Source of the DNA: Streptomyces sp. HUAS YS2
GTDB lineage: Bacteria > Actinomycetota > Actinomycetes > Streptomycetales > Streptomycetaceae
Length of the DNA: 64,000 nt
Assembly: GCF_033343995.1 (NCBI RefSeq)
Contig: NZ_CP137573.1
Coordinates: 6,295,001-6,359,000, forward strand
Direction of reading: 5' to 3'
The stretch's first letter is position 1. The number at the start of each line of letters is the position of its first letter. Positions 41,912-50,679 of this stretch are shown in pieces. The notes under the pieces were generated by a model. The model saw only the letters and a program-made list of their open reading frames with translations. It was not told the origin of the DNA and made no database searches. The translations under genes and the position numbers were made by a program.

Positions 41912-42888
41912 TCCTCTGCGTACGGCTCCGAACCGACGCCACCGACGCGGAACTTCCCCGCCTGGTGCGGCTGTTGAGCGAGTTCACCCCGATCGTGCAG
42001 GCGGTGCCGCCCGGCGAGGCGCTCGCCGACGTGCGCGGCGCGCTGCGCTACTTCGGCTGGACCGCGGCCGAACTCGCCTCGGTGGTGCGGGTGAGGGCGC
42101 TCGCCCTGTACGGCATGGAGTGCGTCATCGGTGTCGGCCCCACCCCGATGGCGGCCCGCACGGCCGCCCGCGAGGCCCGGCCCGGCACCACCCTGCTCGT
42201 CGAGGACACGGCCGCCTTCCTGCGCGACCGCCCGGTCGCCGCGCTCGACGGGGTCGGCCGCACCACCGCCCGTACCCTGTGCGGCTACGGACTCGACACC
42301 GTCGGCCGGGTCGCCGACGCCCCGCTCGCCGTGCTCCAGCGGCTGGTCGGCGCGCGCACCGGGCGCGAACTGTGGGAGCGGGCCCGGGGGATCGACCGCA
42401 GCGCCGTCGTACCGAACGCGGCCGCGCGCTCGACGGCGGCCGAACGTACCTTCTCCCGCGACGAGTTGGACCCGGCCGAACACCGCAGGGCGGTGCTCGC
42501 GCTGACCGAGGAGCTGGGCGCCCGGATGCGGGCGGAGCACCAGGTCTGCCGGGCGCTCGTGGTGACCGTGCGGTACGCGGACCGGACGGTGACGAGCCGG
42601 ACGCGCACCCTGCGCGAGCCGACCGCGCACACGGCGGCCCTCACGGACGCGGCGTACGCGGTGCTGGCGTCGTTCGGCCTGCAGCGGGCCCGGGTGCGGG
42701 GCATCGCGCTGCGCGCGGAGGGGCTCGGGCCGGCGGAGGGGGCGGCGCACCAGCTGACCTTCGACCCGGTGGACGAGAAGGTCCGGCGGATCGAGGCGGT
42801 GGCCGACCGGGCGCGGGCGAAGTACGGGCCGCGGGCGGTTCTGCCGGGCTCGCTGGCGCGGCGGAAGCCGGGGGCCGACGCGGCCTGA
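41908..42888 (+). CDS. Y-family polymerase-like protein, probable ImuB role
   Basis: This 326-residue protein resembles DinB over its thumb and little-finger parts (PVAALDGVGRTTARTLCGYGL helix-hairpin-helix; HQLTFDPVDEKVRR at the end). The usual catalytic acids are missing: the start reads CVRLRTDATDAE in place of the VDxDxFFA motif, and the DE motif appears as PPGEALADV. Such inactive Y-family proteins (ImuB) bring DnaE2 to the clamp in mutasomes. The ATG overlaps the dnaE2 stop by four bases. No imuA gene is nearby. Confidence 0.85.
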   Translation: MILCVRLRTDATDAELPRLVRLLSEFTPIVQAVPPGEALADVRGALRYFGWTAAELASVVRVRALALYGMECVIGVGPTPMAARTAAREARPGTTLLVEDTAAFLRDRPVAALDGVGRTTARTLCGYGLDTVGRVADAPLAVLQRLVGARTGRELWERARGIDRSAVVPNAAARSTAAERTFSRDELDPAEHRRAVLALTEELGARMRAEHQVCRALVVTVRYADRTVTSRTRTLREPTAHTAALTDAAYAVLASFGLQRARVRGIALRAEGLGPAEGAAHQLTFDPVDEKVRRIEAVADRARAKYGPRAVLPGSLARRKPGADAA

Positions 42889-43110
42889 CAGGCGAGCCGG
42901 CGCAGCCTGTCAGCCCGGGGCGATGGCTCTGACGGCCGGCCGATCACTCCTTATTGACGAGAAGTCACTTTTTACCGACGCGTAACTTCCCAGTCGACGC
43001 TACCCGTGCGTAGCTTGGCATGAGCAGAGCATCCCCACTTGTGGTCCGGGCCGCAGGGCTCCTGCCGTCGTTCGTTCCTGATTTCCCTTGAGCCGCAAGG
43101 AGATCGATCG

Positions 43111-43971
43111 ATGCTGCCCTGGAAACACGTGCTCAGAGCACTTTCCGTGCTCCTTCTCGCCGTCGCCGCGACGCTCGCCCCCACGGCGGCCGCCCAGGCC
43201 GACACCGCCCCCAGCCGAGGCTGGAACGACTTCTCCTGCAAGCCCTCGTCGGCCCACCCCCGCCCCGTCGTCCTGGTCCACGGCACCCTCGGGAACTCGG
43301 TCGACAACTGGCTCGTCCTCGCCCCCTACCTCGTCAACCGCGGGTACTGCGTCTTCTCCCTCGACTACGGGCAGCTGCCGAACGTGCCCTTCTTCCACGG
43401 GCTCGGGCCCATCGACAAGTCGGCCGAACAGCTCGACGCGTACGTGGACCGGGTCCTGGCCGCCACCGGCGCCGGCGAGGTCGACCTGGTCGGCCACTCG
43501 CAGGGCGGCATGATGCCCCGTCACTACCTGAAGTTCCTCGGCGGGGCCGAGAAGGTGAACGCGCTCGTCGGGATCGCCCCCGACAACCACGGCACCACGC
43601 TCCTCGGCCTCACCAGGCTGCTGCCGTACTTCCCCGGCGCCGCCGACCTGATCAGCGCGCACACCCCGGGCCTCGCCGACCAGGTGGCGGGCTCGCCGTT
43701 CCTCACGAAGCTGAACGAGGGCGGGGACACCGTGCCCGGCGTCACGTACACGGTGATCGCCAGCCGGTACGACGAGGTGGTCACCCCGTACCGCTCGCAG
43801 TTCCTGTCCGGTGAGCACGTCACCAACGTCCTGATCCAGGACAAGTGCGCGCTGGACCTGTCCGAGCACGTGGCGATCGGGACGGTGGACCGGATCACCT
43901 TCCACGAGGTCGCCAACGCCCTCGACCCGGCCCGCGCGACGCCGACCACCTGCGCGTCGGTGATCGGTTAG
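43111..43971 (+). CDS. Secreted lipase/esterase, alpha/beta fold
   Basis: The 286-residue enzyme has a Sec signal peptide (residues 1-31, ending AQADT). PVVLVHGTLGNSVDNW forms the oxyanion region and DLVGHSQGGMMPRHYLKF the nucleophile elbow (GHSQG). The acid is likely in SRYDEVVTPY, and the His near SEHVAIGTVDR or ITFHEVAN. It resembles class 2 lipases of streptomycetes. The ATG follows AAGGAG. The 222-base upstream gap holds two similar GCGTAACTT/GCGTAGCTT stretches that may be promoter parts. Its stop interlocks with that of the convergent gene. Confidence 0.9.
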   Translation: MLPWKHVLRALSVLLLAVAATLAPTAAAQADTAPSRGWNDFSCKPSSAHPRPVVLVHGTLGNSVDNWLVLAPYLVNRGYCVFSLDYGQLPNVPFFHGLGPIDKSAEQLDAYVDRVLAATGAGEVDLVGHSQGGMMPRHYLKFLGGAEKVNALVGIAPDNHGTTLLGLTRLLPYFPGAADLISAHTPGLADQVAGSPFLTKLNEGGDTVPGVTYTVIASRYDEVVTPYRSQFLSGEHVTNVLIQDKCALDLSEHVAIGTVDRITFHEVANALDPARATPTTCASVIG

Positions 43972-44936
43972 TTCGTCCGGCGCGTCCGGCGGGTCGTCGC
44001 GAACAGCACGGTCGCGCCTAGCGCGAGCACGGCGGCGCCGCCGACCGCGAGGTACGGGGTCGCGGCGTCGCCACCGGTCGCGGCGAGCTTCTCGTCCGCC
44101 CCGGCGGCCTCGCCCGCCGGGGCGGGCGCGTTGGGGGCGGCGGGGGTCGGAGCGGCGGCGGTCGGGGCCGTGCTCGAAGCGGCGCCGGTGTGGGCGTCGT
44201 CGTCGCCGTGGCCGCCGTGCTCGACGGAGGACTTGCCCGCGCCTTCGTCGATCTGCTCGTCGGAGGGGGCGCTGGGCGCGGGCGCGGTCGTACCGCTGTC
44301 CTTCCCGAACACCACGTCGGAGCAGGTGTAGAAGGCCTCGGGGGAGTCCGAGCGCTGCCAGATCGAGTAGACGAGGTGGCGGCCCGACTTCTTCGGGACG
44401 TCGCCCTGGAAGACGTAGTCGCCGTTCTCCATCCGCGGGTCGGTGACCGTGGCGAACGGCTTGTCCTCCAGGTCCGACCACTTCAGCGGCTTCGTGGGGT
44501 CGTACCCGTCCCTGGTGACGTACAGGGCGAAGGAACCGCGGTGCGGGGCGGTCCCCTTGTAGCGGAAGGTGTGCTTCCCGGCCTTCAGCCGGCTGGCCGG
44601 CCAGTCGCCGCGGGCCAGGTCGAGGCCGCGGTACTTGTCGTTGCCCGCGCTGCAGAGCTTGCCGTCCGGGATCAGCTCGCGGTGCTTGCCGGCGGCGTTG
44701 GCGATGTTCACCGCGTTCCAGTCGTAGAACGCCTGCGTCCCGCTCGCCGCGACGGCCGCCTTGCACGCGGCCGACTTCGGGCTCTCCGGCCCCTCCGCGT
44801 AACAGGCCGACACCCGGCTCACCGGGTCCGTCATCGACCCGTGCGCGGCGGCCGGGAACGCGGCCGGTCCGGCGAGCGCGAGCGTGGCGAGCCCGAGGGC
44901 GAGGGATCCGGCGGCGGCCTTGCGGCGAGCGGTCAT
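43968..44936 (-). CDS. AA10 polysaccharide monooxygenase, sortase-anchored
   Basis: The 322-residue protein begins with a signal peptide ending AAA, so the mature protein starts HGSMTDPVSR; this N-terminal His is the first copper-brace ligand. The second is probably in TAPHRGSFALYVTRDGY. The catalytic domain runs to about residue 210. A Ser/Pro/Ala linker follows, then LAATGG, a hydrophobic helix and RRTRRTN: an LAXTG cell-wall sorting signal for class E sortase. It should oxidise chitin or cellulose while attached to the wall. Confidence 0.9.
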   Translation of the reverse strand: MTARRKAAAGSLALGLATLALAGPAAFPAAAHGSMTDPVSRVSACYAEGPESPKSAACKAAVAASGTQAFYDWNAVNIANAAGKHRELIPDGKLCSAGNDKYRGLDLARGDWPASRLKAGKHTFRYKGTAPHRGSFALYVTRDGYDPTKPLKWSDLEDKPFATVTDPRMENGDYVFQGDVPKKSGRHLVYSIWQRSDSPEAFYTCSDVVFGKDSGTTAPAPSAPSDEQIDEGAGKSSVEHGGHGDDDAHTGAASSTAPTAAAPTPAAPNAPAPAGEAAGADEKLAATGGDAATPYLAVGGAAVLALGATVLFATTRRTRRTN

Positions 44937-45046
44937 GGCGGCGGTCTCCTTGGAGGCGGTTCGAGGGTGTGGAGCCGGTGGCTCGGCCCCTACGAAACCC
45001 CGGAATCCGCCGCCGGAACGGCCCCGGACCGATCTTTAGGGCGGCG

Positions 45047-45073
45047 TTAAGGCGGGGGTAAGCGCCGCCTTAA
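45047..45073. promoter_or_regulatory. 9-bp inverted repeat, LPMO/toxin divergent region
   Basis: TTAAGGCGG-N9-CCGCCTTAA is a perfect dyad 90 bases before the toxin-like gene and 110 before the divergent AA10 gene. A third, partial copy (TTTAGGGCGG) lies just upstream. It is a reasonable operator candidate. Confidence 0.5.
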
Positions 45074-45163
45074 GGAACAGGTCCGGGACAGAGTCGGGAC
45101 GGGGGTGTCACGCGTTGGTCGTGCACATGACCTATTCTCGGTCGCCGGGGGGTGGACTGACCT

Positions 45164-47758
45164 ATGTCCTTTTACGTTGACGCCGCCGGCCTCGCCGGAG
45201 CGGGCGGTTCCGCACGACGCACCATGCCGACGCCACTGGTGGTGGCCCGCTGGCTGGTGTACGTCCTGTTCGGGGCGACGATCTTCGGCGGCCTCGGCCT
45301 GATGCTGTCCGCCGTCCAAGTCGGCGCGTTCGACGGCCTGGTGCTCGGCGTGCTGCTGTACGCGGCGGCGCCCGGCATCACCGGATGGGTGCTGGTGCGG
45401 CGGGCGGGGACGGGCGGGAACAAGCTCCGCTGGGGTCTGATAGCCGTTCAGATCTGGCTGATGATGGGCGCGTTGGGGAACCTGCGCACCGGTTCGATCC
45501 AGGGCTTCACCCAACTCCTGCTGCCCGTCGTCATCCTGGCGTTCCTGTGCGTGCGGGACACCAGGGAGTGGTTCGACTCGGACGTGTCCGAGCGGAGCGA
45601 GGAGCAGGCGTTCTCCCTGGCGCACATGATCACCTGGCGCCGGGACCGCGGTCAGTCCGCGCTCGAGTACACCGGCATGATCATCCTGGTCGTGGCGATC
45701 GTCACGGCCCTGCTGATGACGAACACCGGCGGGCGGATGGCCGGCGAGTTCAAGGAGTCCGTCTGCGAGGTGGTCGGTCAGTCCTGCCCCGCCGACGGCG
45801 GCGGCGACGAGACGACCCAGGCGGGCAAGGGCGAGAACGGCGGCGCGTCCGGGGGTGCGGACGGCGGCGCGGACGGGGGAACCGGCGACGGCGGCGCGGA
45901 CGGCGCCACCGGCGGGGACACGGGCGGCAACACCCAGGACGGACCCGGCACCGACCTGCCCGGCGCGTCCGAGGGCGACGACGAGGGCGGCGATCCCACC
46001 GACCCCTACGAGCAGATCGGCGACGGCCCGAAGAAGGACGACGAGGGCGACGACAAGGGCGGCGAGAACAACGACTGCTCCGGCTTCTGGGGCTGCTCCG
46101 CCGACTACGGCGGCCAGGTCGTCGAGGGTCTCTTCGTCGACGGCATCTGGGGCGATCTGACCGACACCTGGAACACGATCATCCACCCGATCGACAGCAT
46201 CTCGGGGCTCGGCGACTACGGCAGCCTGCTCGGTGACACCTGGAACGAGAGCACCAAGGACGCCGGCAGCAAGTGGGACAAGGGCGACTACCTCGGCGCC
46301 CTGGGCGACTGGGGCGGCGGCGCCGTCGACGTCGTCAAGAAGCCGCTGGACGACATGTTCATCGGCGACGAGGTCCGCGACAAGTGGAACAACGGCGAGA
46401 AGACCCAGGCGGCGACCAACGTCATCTGGAACGTCGGCTCGCTCTTCATCCCCGGCTACGGCGAGGCCAAGGCCGCGGCGAAGCTGGGCAAGCTCGGCCG
46501 CCTCGGCAAGGTCGTGAACAAGATCACCGAGGTCGTCGACAAGGCCAAGGACGCGACGGGCAAGGCGCGCAAGGCCGCGGCGGCGGGCGATACCAAGGGC
46601 GCCCGGGACGCCGCGAAGGAGGCGCAGGACGCCGCTGACGACGCGAAGAAGAAGGTCGAGGAGGCGGGGTCCTGCACCCTGGCCCTCGGCGGTGCCCGGC
46701 GCGTCCCGTACGGCGGCGGCACACCACGGCCCTTCGGCGTCCCCGGCAACGGCACCGGCGTAGTCGCGGCCCCGCCGGCCGCGGTCCCGGTGGTCTTCGC
46801 GCAGGGTCCCGAGCGGTGTGAGGGCGAGGCGGCGGACAACGCCCGCGAGGCCCAGAAGCAGGCCGATGAGGCCGACAACATCGCCGACGCGGCGGACCTC
46901 GACGCCTCGGCGGACAAGGTCAAGCAGACGATCCTCGACGCCCGCGACAAGCAGAAGACGCCCAAGGAGGACCGCTTCCAGCTGAACGAGAAGGGCATCG
47001 ACAACCTGGTCAAGAGGGCCAAGGACGACCCGGACTACAGGAAGGGCGAGTACAGCAAGGAGGAACTGGCCTCCGCGCTGAACGACCTGGACGCGATGCT
47101 GAAGAACAAGGCCATCGACAACCAGACCCGGGGCTCCCTCGCCTCGACCGTCCTCAAGGCGACCGACCGGCACCAGCTGGCCGAGGCCATGGCCGAGGTC
47201 AGGGCCGCCCAGCGGTCCGTGGCCGAGGCGGCGCCCGGCACCAAGGTGTACGGCGCGGTCGGCGCCAAGAAGGGCCGCCAGTCCGTGGACCTGGGCGACG
47301 GCACGAAGGTCGACGTCAGCGCCGTCGACGACGTCGACGTCCTGTACCGGGGCAAGGACGGCAACGTCAACGCCGTCGAGGTCAAGAACACCGCGAACGC
47401 GGCCACCAAGGCGACCATCCCGGCCCAGGCGAAGAACCTCGCCGACTGGGCCAAGGCGGACGGCGCGAACCCGCCGCGGGTGGCCCGGTACGAGATCGAG
47501 CAGCAGAAGGACTGGCACAAGATCTTCGACGGCTACCAGAAGGGCAAGGACGGCACCACTCCTCCGGGCACCCCGGCCCAGACCTTCGCGGACAACGGCC
47601 TCGGCGTCCGCATCGCCGGTCAGGACTTCACCCCGCAGCAGATGAAGTCCATGAACGACGCGTGGAACGCCAAGTCCGACGCGGAGAAGCGGGCGGCGCT
47701 CGACTCGGGCAAGATGAACGACCCGAAGAGCGCGATGGACTACCTGGGAGTCAAGTGA
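45164..47758 (+). CDS. Candidate polymorphic toxin with prepilin-like segment
   Basis: The 864-residue protein has four hydrophobic helices before residue 130. Then comes DRGQSALEYTGMIILVVAIV at 161-180, a perfect class III prepilin motif (Gly163, four residues, Glu168-Tyr169, then a helix). A Gly/Asp-rich linker fills about 207-300. The middle is helical and charged. The C terminus holds VDDVDVLYRGKDGN...VEVKN: Asp725 and Glu739-x-Lys741 fit a PD-(D/E)xK nuclease core, with Gln755 after it. The next gene overlaps it by four bases and is a likely immunity gene. ATG 45164 is used; ATG 45224 is possible. Confidence 0.75.
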   Translation: MSFYVDAAGLAGAGGSARRTMPTPLVVARWLVYVLFGATIFGGLGLMLSAVQVGAFDGLVLGVLLYAAAPGITGWVLVRRAGTGGNKLRWGLIAVQIWLMMGALGNLRTGSIQGFTQLLLPVVILAFLCVRDTREWFDSDVSERSEEQAFSLAHMITWRRDRGQSALEYTGMIILVVAIVTALLMTNTGGRMAGEFKESVCEVVGQSCPADGGGDETTQAGKGENGGASGGADGGADGGTGDGGADGATGGDTGGNTQDGPGTDLPGASEGDDEGGDPTDPYEQIGDGPKKDDEGDDKGGENNDCSGFWGCSADYGGQVVEGLFVDGIWGDLTDTWNTIIHPIDSISGLGDYGSLLGDTWNESTKDAGSKWDKGDYLGALGDWGGGAVDVVKKPLDDMFIGDEVRDKWNNGEKTQAATNVIWNVGSLFIPGYGEAKAAAKLGKLGRLGKVVNKITEVVDKAKDATGKARKAAAAGDTKGARDAAKEAQDAADDAKKKVEEAGSCTLALGGARRVPYGGGTPRPFGVPGNGTGVVAAPPAAVPVVFAQGPERCEGEAADNAREAQKQADEADNIADAADLDASADKVKQTILDARDKQKTPKEDRFQLNEKGIDNLVKRAKDDPDYRKGEYSKEELASALNDLDAMLKNKAIDNQTRGSLASTVLKATDRHQLAEAMAEVRAAQRSVAEAAPGTKVYGAVGAKKGRQSVDLGDGTKVDVSAVDDVDVLYRGKDGNVNAVEVKNTANAATKATIPAQAKNLADWAKADGANPPRVARYEIEQQKDWHKIFDGYQKGKDGTTPPGTPAQTFADNGLGVRIAGQDFTPQQMKSMNDAWNAKSDAEKRAALDSGKMNDPKSAMDYLGVK

Positions 47759-48363
47759 GCGCGAACGACACCCCGCTGCTGCCGGAAGCGCTGCGCGCCT
47801 CGCCCTTCGGGTGGGGAGCGTGGCCCTCCGACGAGAACGCCGAGCTGCTCGCGCTCGCCCGCGGCGTACTGGAAGCGGCGCTGCCGGCGGCGCCGCTCGC
47901 GGTGCCCGAACCGCCCTTCCTCGGGCACGCCGACGAGAAGTTCTACGCCGACGACGAAGAGGTGCCCGACTGGGTGCTCGTCTGGCCGGTGCTGTACGAC
48001 CACGTCGACGGCGTCCACGTGACCGCCGGGCAGATGGCCGCCGCCGAGGCGGAGTGTGCCCGGCGGGGGCTGGACACCACGGACTTCCAGGAGGTCTGGG
48101 TCCGCCGGATCACCGGGTGGATCGTCGAGAAGGCCCTGGAGTGGTGCGGGCTCATGGTCGACGACCTCGACTCGCTCACCCCGTGGTTCCCGGAACTCGC
48201 CGAGCAGTACGCCCTTCGGGGCCTGGCCGCCGAACAGGCTGTCTCCGCGCTGCGCGGCACCGTCGATCTCCCGGCGAGCCGCGCCGCGCTGACGCGGCTC
48301 GCCGCCGACACGTCGCTGCCCGACGACATCCGCGAACTCGCCGCGTACCCGCTCGGCCGCTAG
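47755..48363 (+). CDS. Probable immunity protein for the preceding toxin
   Basis: The 202-residue acidic protein has no domain I can name. It is cytoplasmic, with a motif-poor helical pattern (DEEVPDWVLVWPVLYDHVDG near residue 65 and EKALEWCGLMVDDLDSL near 125). Immunity function is inferred from position only: its GTG overlaps the toxin-like stop (GTGA), so it is made with it. Its stop shares a single CTAG with the convergent response-regulator gene. Confidence 0.6.
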   Translation: MSANDTPLLPEALRASPFGWGAWPSDENAELLALARGVLEAALPAAPLAVPEPPFLGHADEKFYADDEEVPDWVLVWPVLYDHVDGVHVTAGQMAAAEAECARRGLDTTDFQEVWVRRITGWIVEKALEWCGLMVDDLDSLTPWFPELAEQYALRGLAAEQAVSALRGTVDLPASRAALTRLAADTSLPDDIRELAAYPLGR

Positions 48364-49037
48364 CGGCCCCGCCCGGAGCTCCGGTACCGGCGTTCCGGGC
48401 GGCCCGTGCCGCCGTACTTGAGGGTGACCTCCGCGCGGCCCGTCTCCGCGAAGTACTCCAGGTAGCGGCGGGCGCTCACCCGGGACAACGAACCCGCCTC
48501 CGCGCACTCCGTGGCCGACAGGCCCTCCGGGTGGGCGCGGAGGATGCCCTCCACCAGGTCCGCAGTGTGCGCGGCGAGGCCCTTGGGGAGTTCCCGGGAG
48601 CCCGGCGGGCGGGTGCCGAAGATCTGGTCCACGTCCTCCTGGCGGGCCTCCTCGAGCCCGTCCAGGCGGGCCCGCAGCGAGGCCACGTGCAGCAGCTGCT
48701 CGCGCAGCGCGGCCTGGTTGAACGGCTTGATCAGGTAGTGCAGCGCGCCCGCCCGCAGCGCCGAGCGGACCGTGCCCGCGTCCCGCGCCGCCGTGATGAA
48801 CAGGGCGTCCATGCCGAGACCGGCCGCACGCAGCTCCCGCAGGACGTCGATGCCGTCCATGTCGGGCAGGAAGATGTCGAGCAGGACGAGGTCCGGGCGC
48901 AGCGCCCGCGCCGCGCGCAGCGCGTCCGTGCCGTTGTGGGCGACCCCGACGACGGAGAAACCCTCCACGGCCGAGACATACCGGGCGTGCAGCTTCGCGA
49001 CCATGAAGTCGTCGTCCACCACCAGCACGTTCGTCAC
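48360..49037 (-). CDS. CitB/DcuR-type response regulator
   Basis: The 225-residue protein has a receiver domain (residues 1-120; DDD near 8, phospho-acceptor Asp in LVLLDIFLPD, Lys in YLIKPFN). A C-terminal helix-turn-helix follows (LSATECAEAGSLSRVSARRYLEYF). It diverges from the tctCBA operon, which it probably controls in response to citrate or a related acid. The expected partner sensor kinase is not in the window; a toxin/immunity pair occupies the space behind it. GTG start at 49037. Confidence 0.9.
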   Translation of the reverse strand: MTNVLVVDDDFMVAKLHARYVSAVEGFSVVGVAHNGTDALRAARALRPDLVLLDIFLPDMDGIDVLRELRAAGLGMDALFITAARDAGTVRSALRAGALHYLIKPFNQAALREQLLHVASLRARLDGLEEARQEDVDQIFGTRPPGSRELPKGLAAHTADLVEGILRAHPEGLSATECAEAGSLSRVSARRYLEYFAETGRAEVTLKYGGTGRPERRYRSSGRGR

Positions 49038-49055
49038 GCGGACACGCTAGGTCGC

Positions 49056-49072
49056 GACCACAAGGACCACAA
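49056..49072. promoter_or_regulatory. GACCACAA direct repeats before tctC
   Basis: GACCACAA occurs at 49056-49063 and 49065-49072, nine bases apart, in the 122-base gap between the regulator and tctC. Such short direct repeats are typical of response-regulator sites. Confidence 0.4.
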
Positions 49073-49159
49073 CGTCCGTTGATTGCGGAAGAGAGACAGC
49101 TTCTTAACGCGCGGGCAACATGTGGGCCACTTCACATCCCCAACCGAGAGGCGGCACAC

Positions 49160-50143
49160 GTGCGTCTGCGCACTCCCCTCGCCCTGTTCGGGGCCGCGCT
49201 GCTGGTGCTGGTGGGGCCGCCGCTGCTGTCCGCAGGCAGCGGCTCCGACACCGGCACCCGGATACCGGGCCTGCGCGTCATGGTCCCGAACACCCCCGGC
49301 GGCGGCTACGACATCACCGCCCGCACCGCGGCCAAGAACGCCGAGGAGGCCGGGCTCACCAGCGACATCGAGGTCTTCAACCTGCCCGGCGCCGGCGGCA
49401 CCGTCGGCCTGACCCGGCTGGTCGGCGAGCACGGCAACGGCCGGCTCGCGATGTCCATGGGACTCGGCGTCGTCGGCGCCGTCCACACCAACAAGACCCC
49501 GAAGACCCTCGCCGACACCACCCCGATCGCCCGGCTCACCATGGAGCAGGACATCGTCGTGGTGAGCAAGAACTCCCCGTACAAGACCGTTCAGGACCTT
49601 CTCGCCGCCTGGAAGAAGGACCCCGGCAAGCTGCCCGTCGGCGGCGGCTCCTCGCCCGGCGGCCCCGACCACCTCGCCCCGATGCTGATGGCCCAGGCCG
49701 CCGGCATCGCCCCGAAGAGCGTCAACTACGTGCCCTTCGACGGCGGCGGCGAACTCCTCGCCTCCATCCTCGGCAACAAGGTCGCCTTCGGCGTCTCCGG
49801 TGTCGGCGAGTACCTCGACCAGATCGAGTCCGGCGAACTCCGCCTGCTCGCCGTGACCGGCGCCGAGCGGATCCCCGGCCTCGACGCGCCCACCCTGCGC
49901 GAGGCCGGACTCGACACCGAGTTCATCAACTGGCGTGGCATCGTCGCCCCGCCCGGACTGACCGACGCCGAGCGGCAGAAGCTCGTCGGCCTGGTCACCC
50001 GGCTGCACGACTCCCCGGAGTGGAAGCAGTCGCTCAAGAAGAACAACTGGAACGACGCCTTCATGACCGGCGACGAGTTCGGCGACTTCCTCACCGAGCA
50101 GGACGAGCGCGTCGGCTCCGTACTGAAGGAGCTGGGACTGTGA
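49160..50143 (+). CDS. tctC: TctC, tricarboxylate-binding protein
   Basis: The 327-residue exported protein captures tricarboxylates or similar acids for the tripartite transporter. It has an N-terminal signal/anchor helix (residues about 4-22) without a lipobox. The BUG-family landmarks are present: MVPNTPGGGYDITAR, FNLPGAGGTVGL, and GGSSPGGPDHL. GTG 49160 follows GAGAGGCGG; its TGA overlaps the tctB start. Confidence 0.9.
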   Translation: MRLRTPLALFGAALLVLVGPPLLSAGSGSDTGTRIPGLRVMVPNTPGGGYDITARTAAKNAEEAGLTSDIEVFNLPGAGGTVGLTRLVGEHGNGRLAMSMGLGVVGAVHTNKTPKTLADTTPIARLTMEQDIVVVSKNSPYKTVQDLLAAWKKDPGKLPVGGGSSPGGPDHLAPMLMAQAAGIAPKSVNYVPFDGGGELLASILGNKVAFGVSGVGEYLDQIESGELRLLAVTGAERIPGLDAPTLREAGLDTEFINWRGIVAPPGLTDAERQKLVGLVTRLHDSPEWKQSLKKNNWNDAFMTGDEFGDFLTEQDERVGSVLKELGL

Positions 50144-50676
50144 CCACGACCTCCGACACGCCCACGACGACCACCCCCGGACGGTCCTCCTGGCTGCGCG
50201 AGCACTCCGAACTCGGGGTGAGTCTCATCCTGCTGCTCCTCGGCGGCCTCGTCCTCACCGACGCCCTCACCATGAGCGTCGACATCGCCCAGCGCGGCCC
50301 CGTCGGCCCGAAGACCGTCCCGCTGGTCGTCGGCGCCGGACTCCTCGTCGTCGCCGTGCTGCTCGCCGTGGACGTGCTCCGCGGCGGCCGCGGCGAGTCC
50401 GAGGGCGGCGAGGACGTCGACCTGTCCGAGCCGAGCGACCGGCGCACCGTCCTGCTCCTCGCCGGCGTCTTCCTCGGCTTCGCCGTCCTCATCGGTCCGC
50501 TCGGCTTCCCCGTCTCCGGCGCGCTGCTCTTCTGGGGCGCCGCGTACGCCCTCGGCAGCCGCCACCTGCACCGCGACCCGCTCATCGCGGCGGCCCTCGC
50601 GCTGGTCACCTACGTCGTCTTCAACAACCTGCTCGGAGTCCCGCTGCCCGGCGGCCCGCTGATGGGGGTGCTCTGA
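50140..50676 (+). CDS. tctB: TctB, small membrane subunit
   Basis: The 178-residue protein has four hydrophobic segments (starting at about residues 26, 60, 101 and 145) and matches the TctB/DUF1468 layout. It supports TctA in a secondary, cation-coupled importer. The Thr-rich N terminus is cytoplasmic. Both ends are tightly coupled: GTGA overlap with tctC, and a 3-base gap to tctA. Confidence 0.9.
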   Translation: MTTTSDTPTTTTPGRSSWLREHSELGVSLILLLLGGLVLTDALTMSVDIAQRGPVGPKTVPLVVGAGLLVVAVLLAVDVLRGGRGESEGGEDVDLSEPSDRRTVLLLAGVFLGFAVLIGPLGFPVSGALLFWGAAYALGSRHLHRDPLIAAALALVTYVVFNNLLGVPLPGGPLMGVL

Positions 50677-50679
50677 CCC

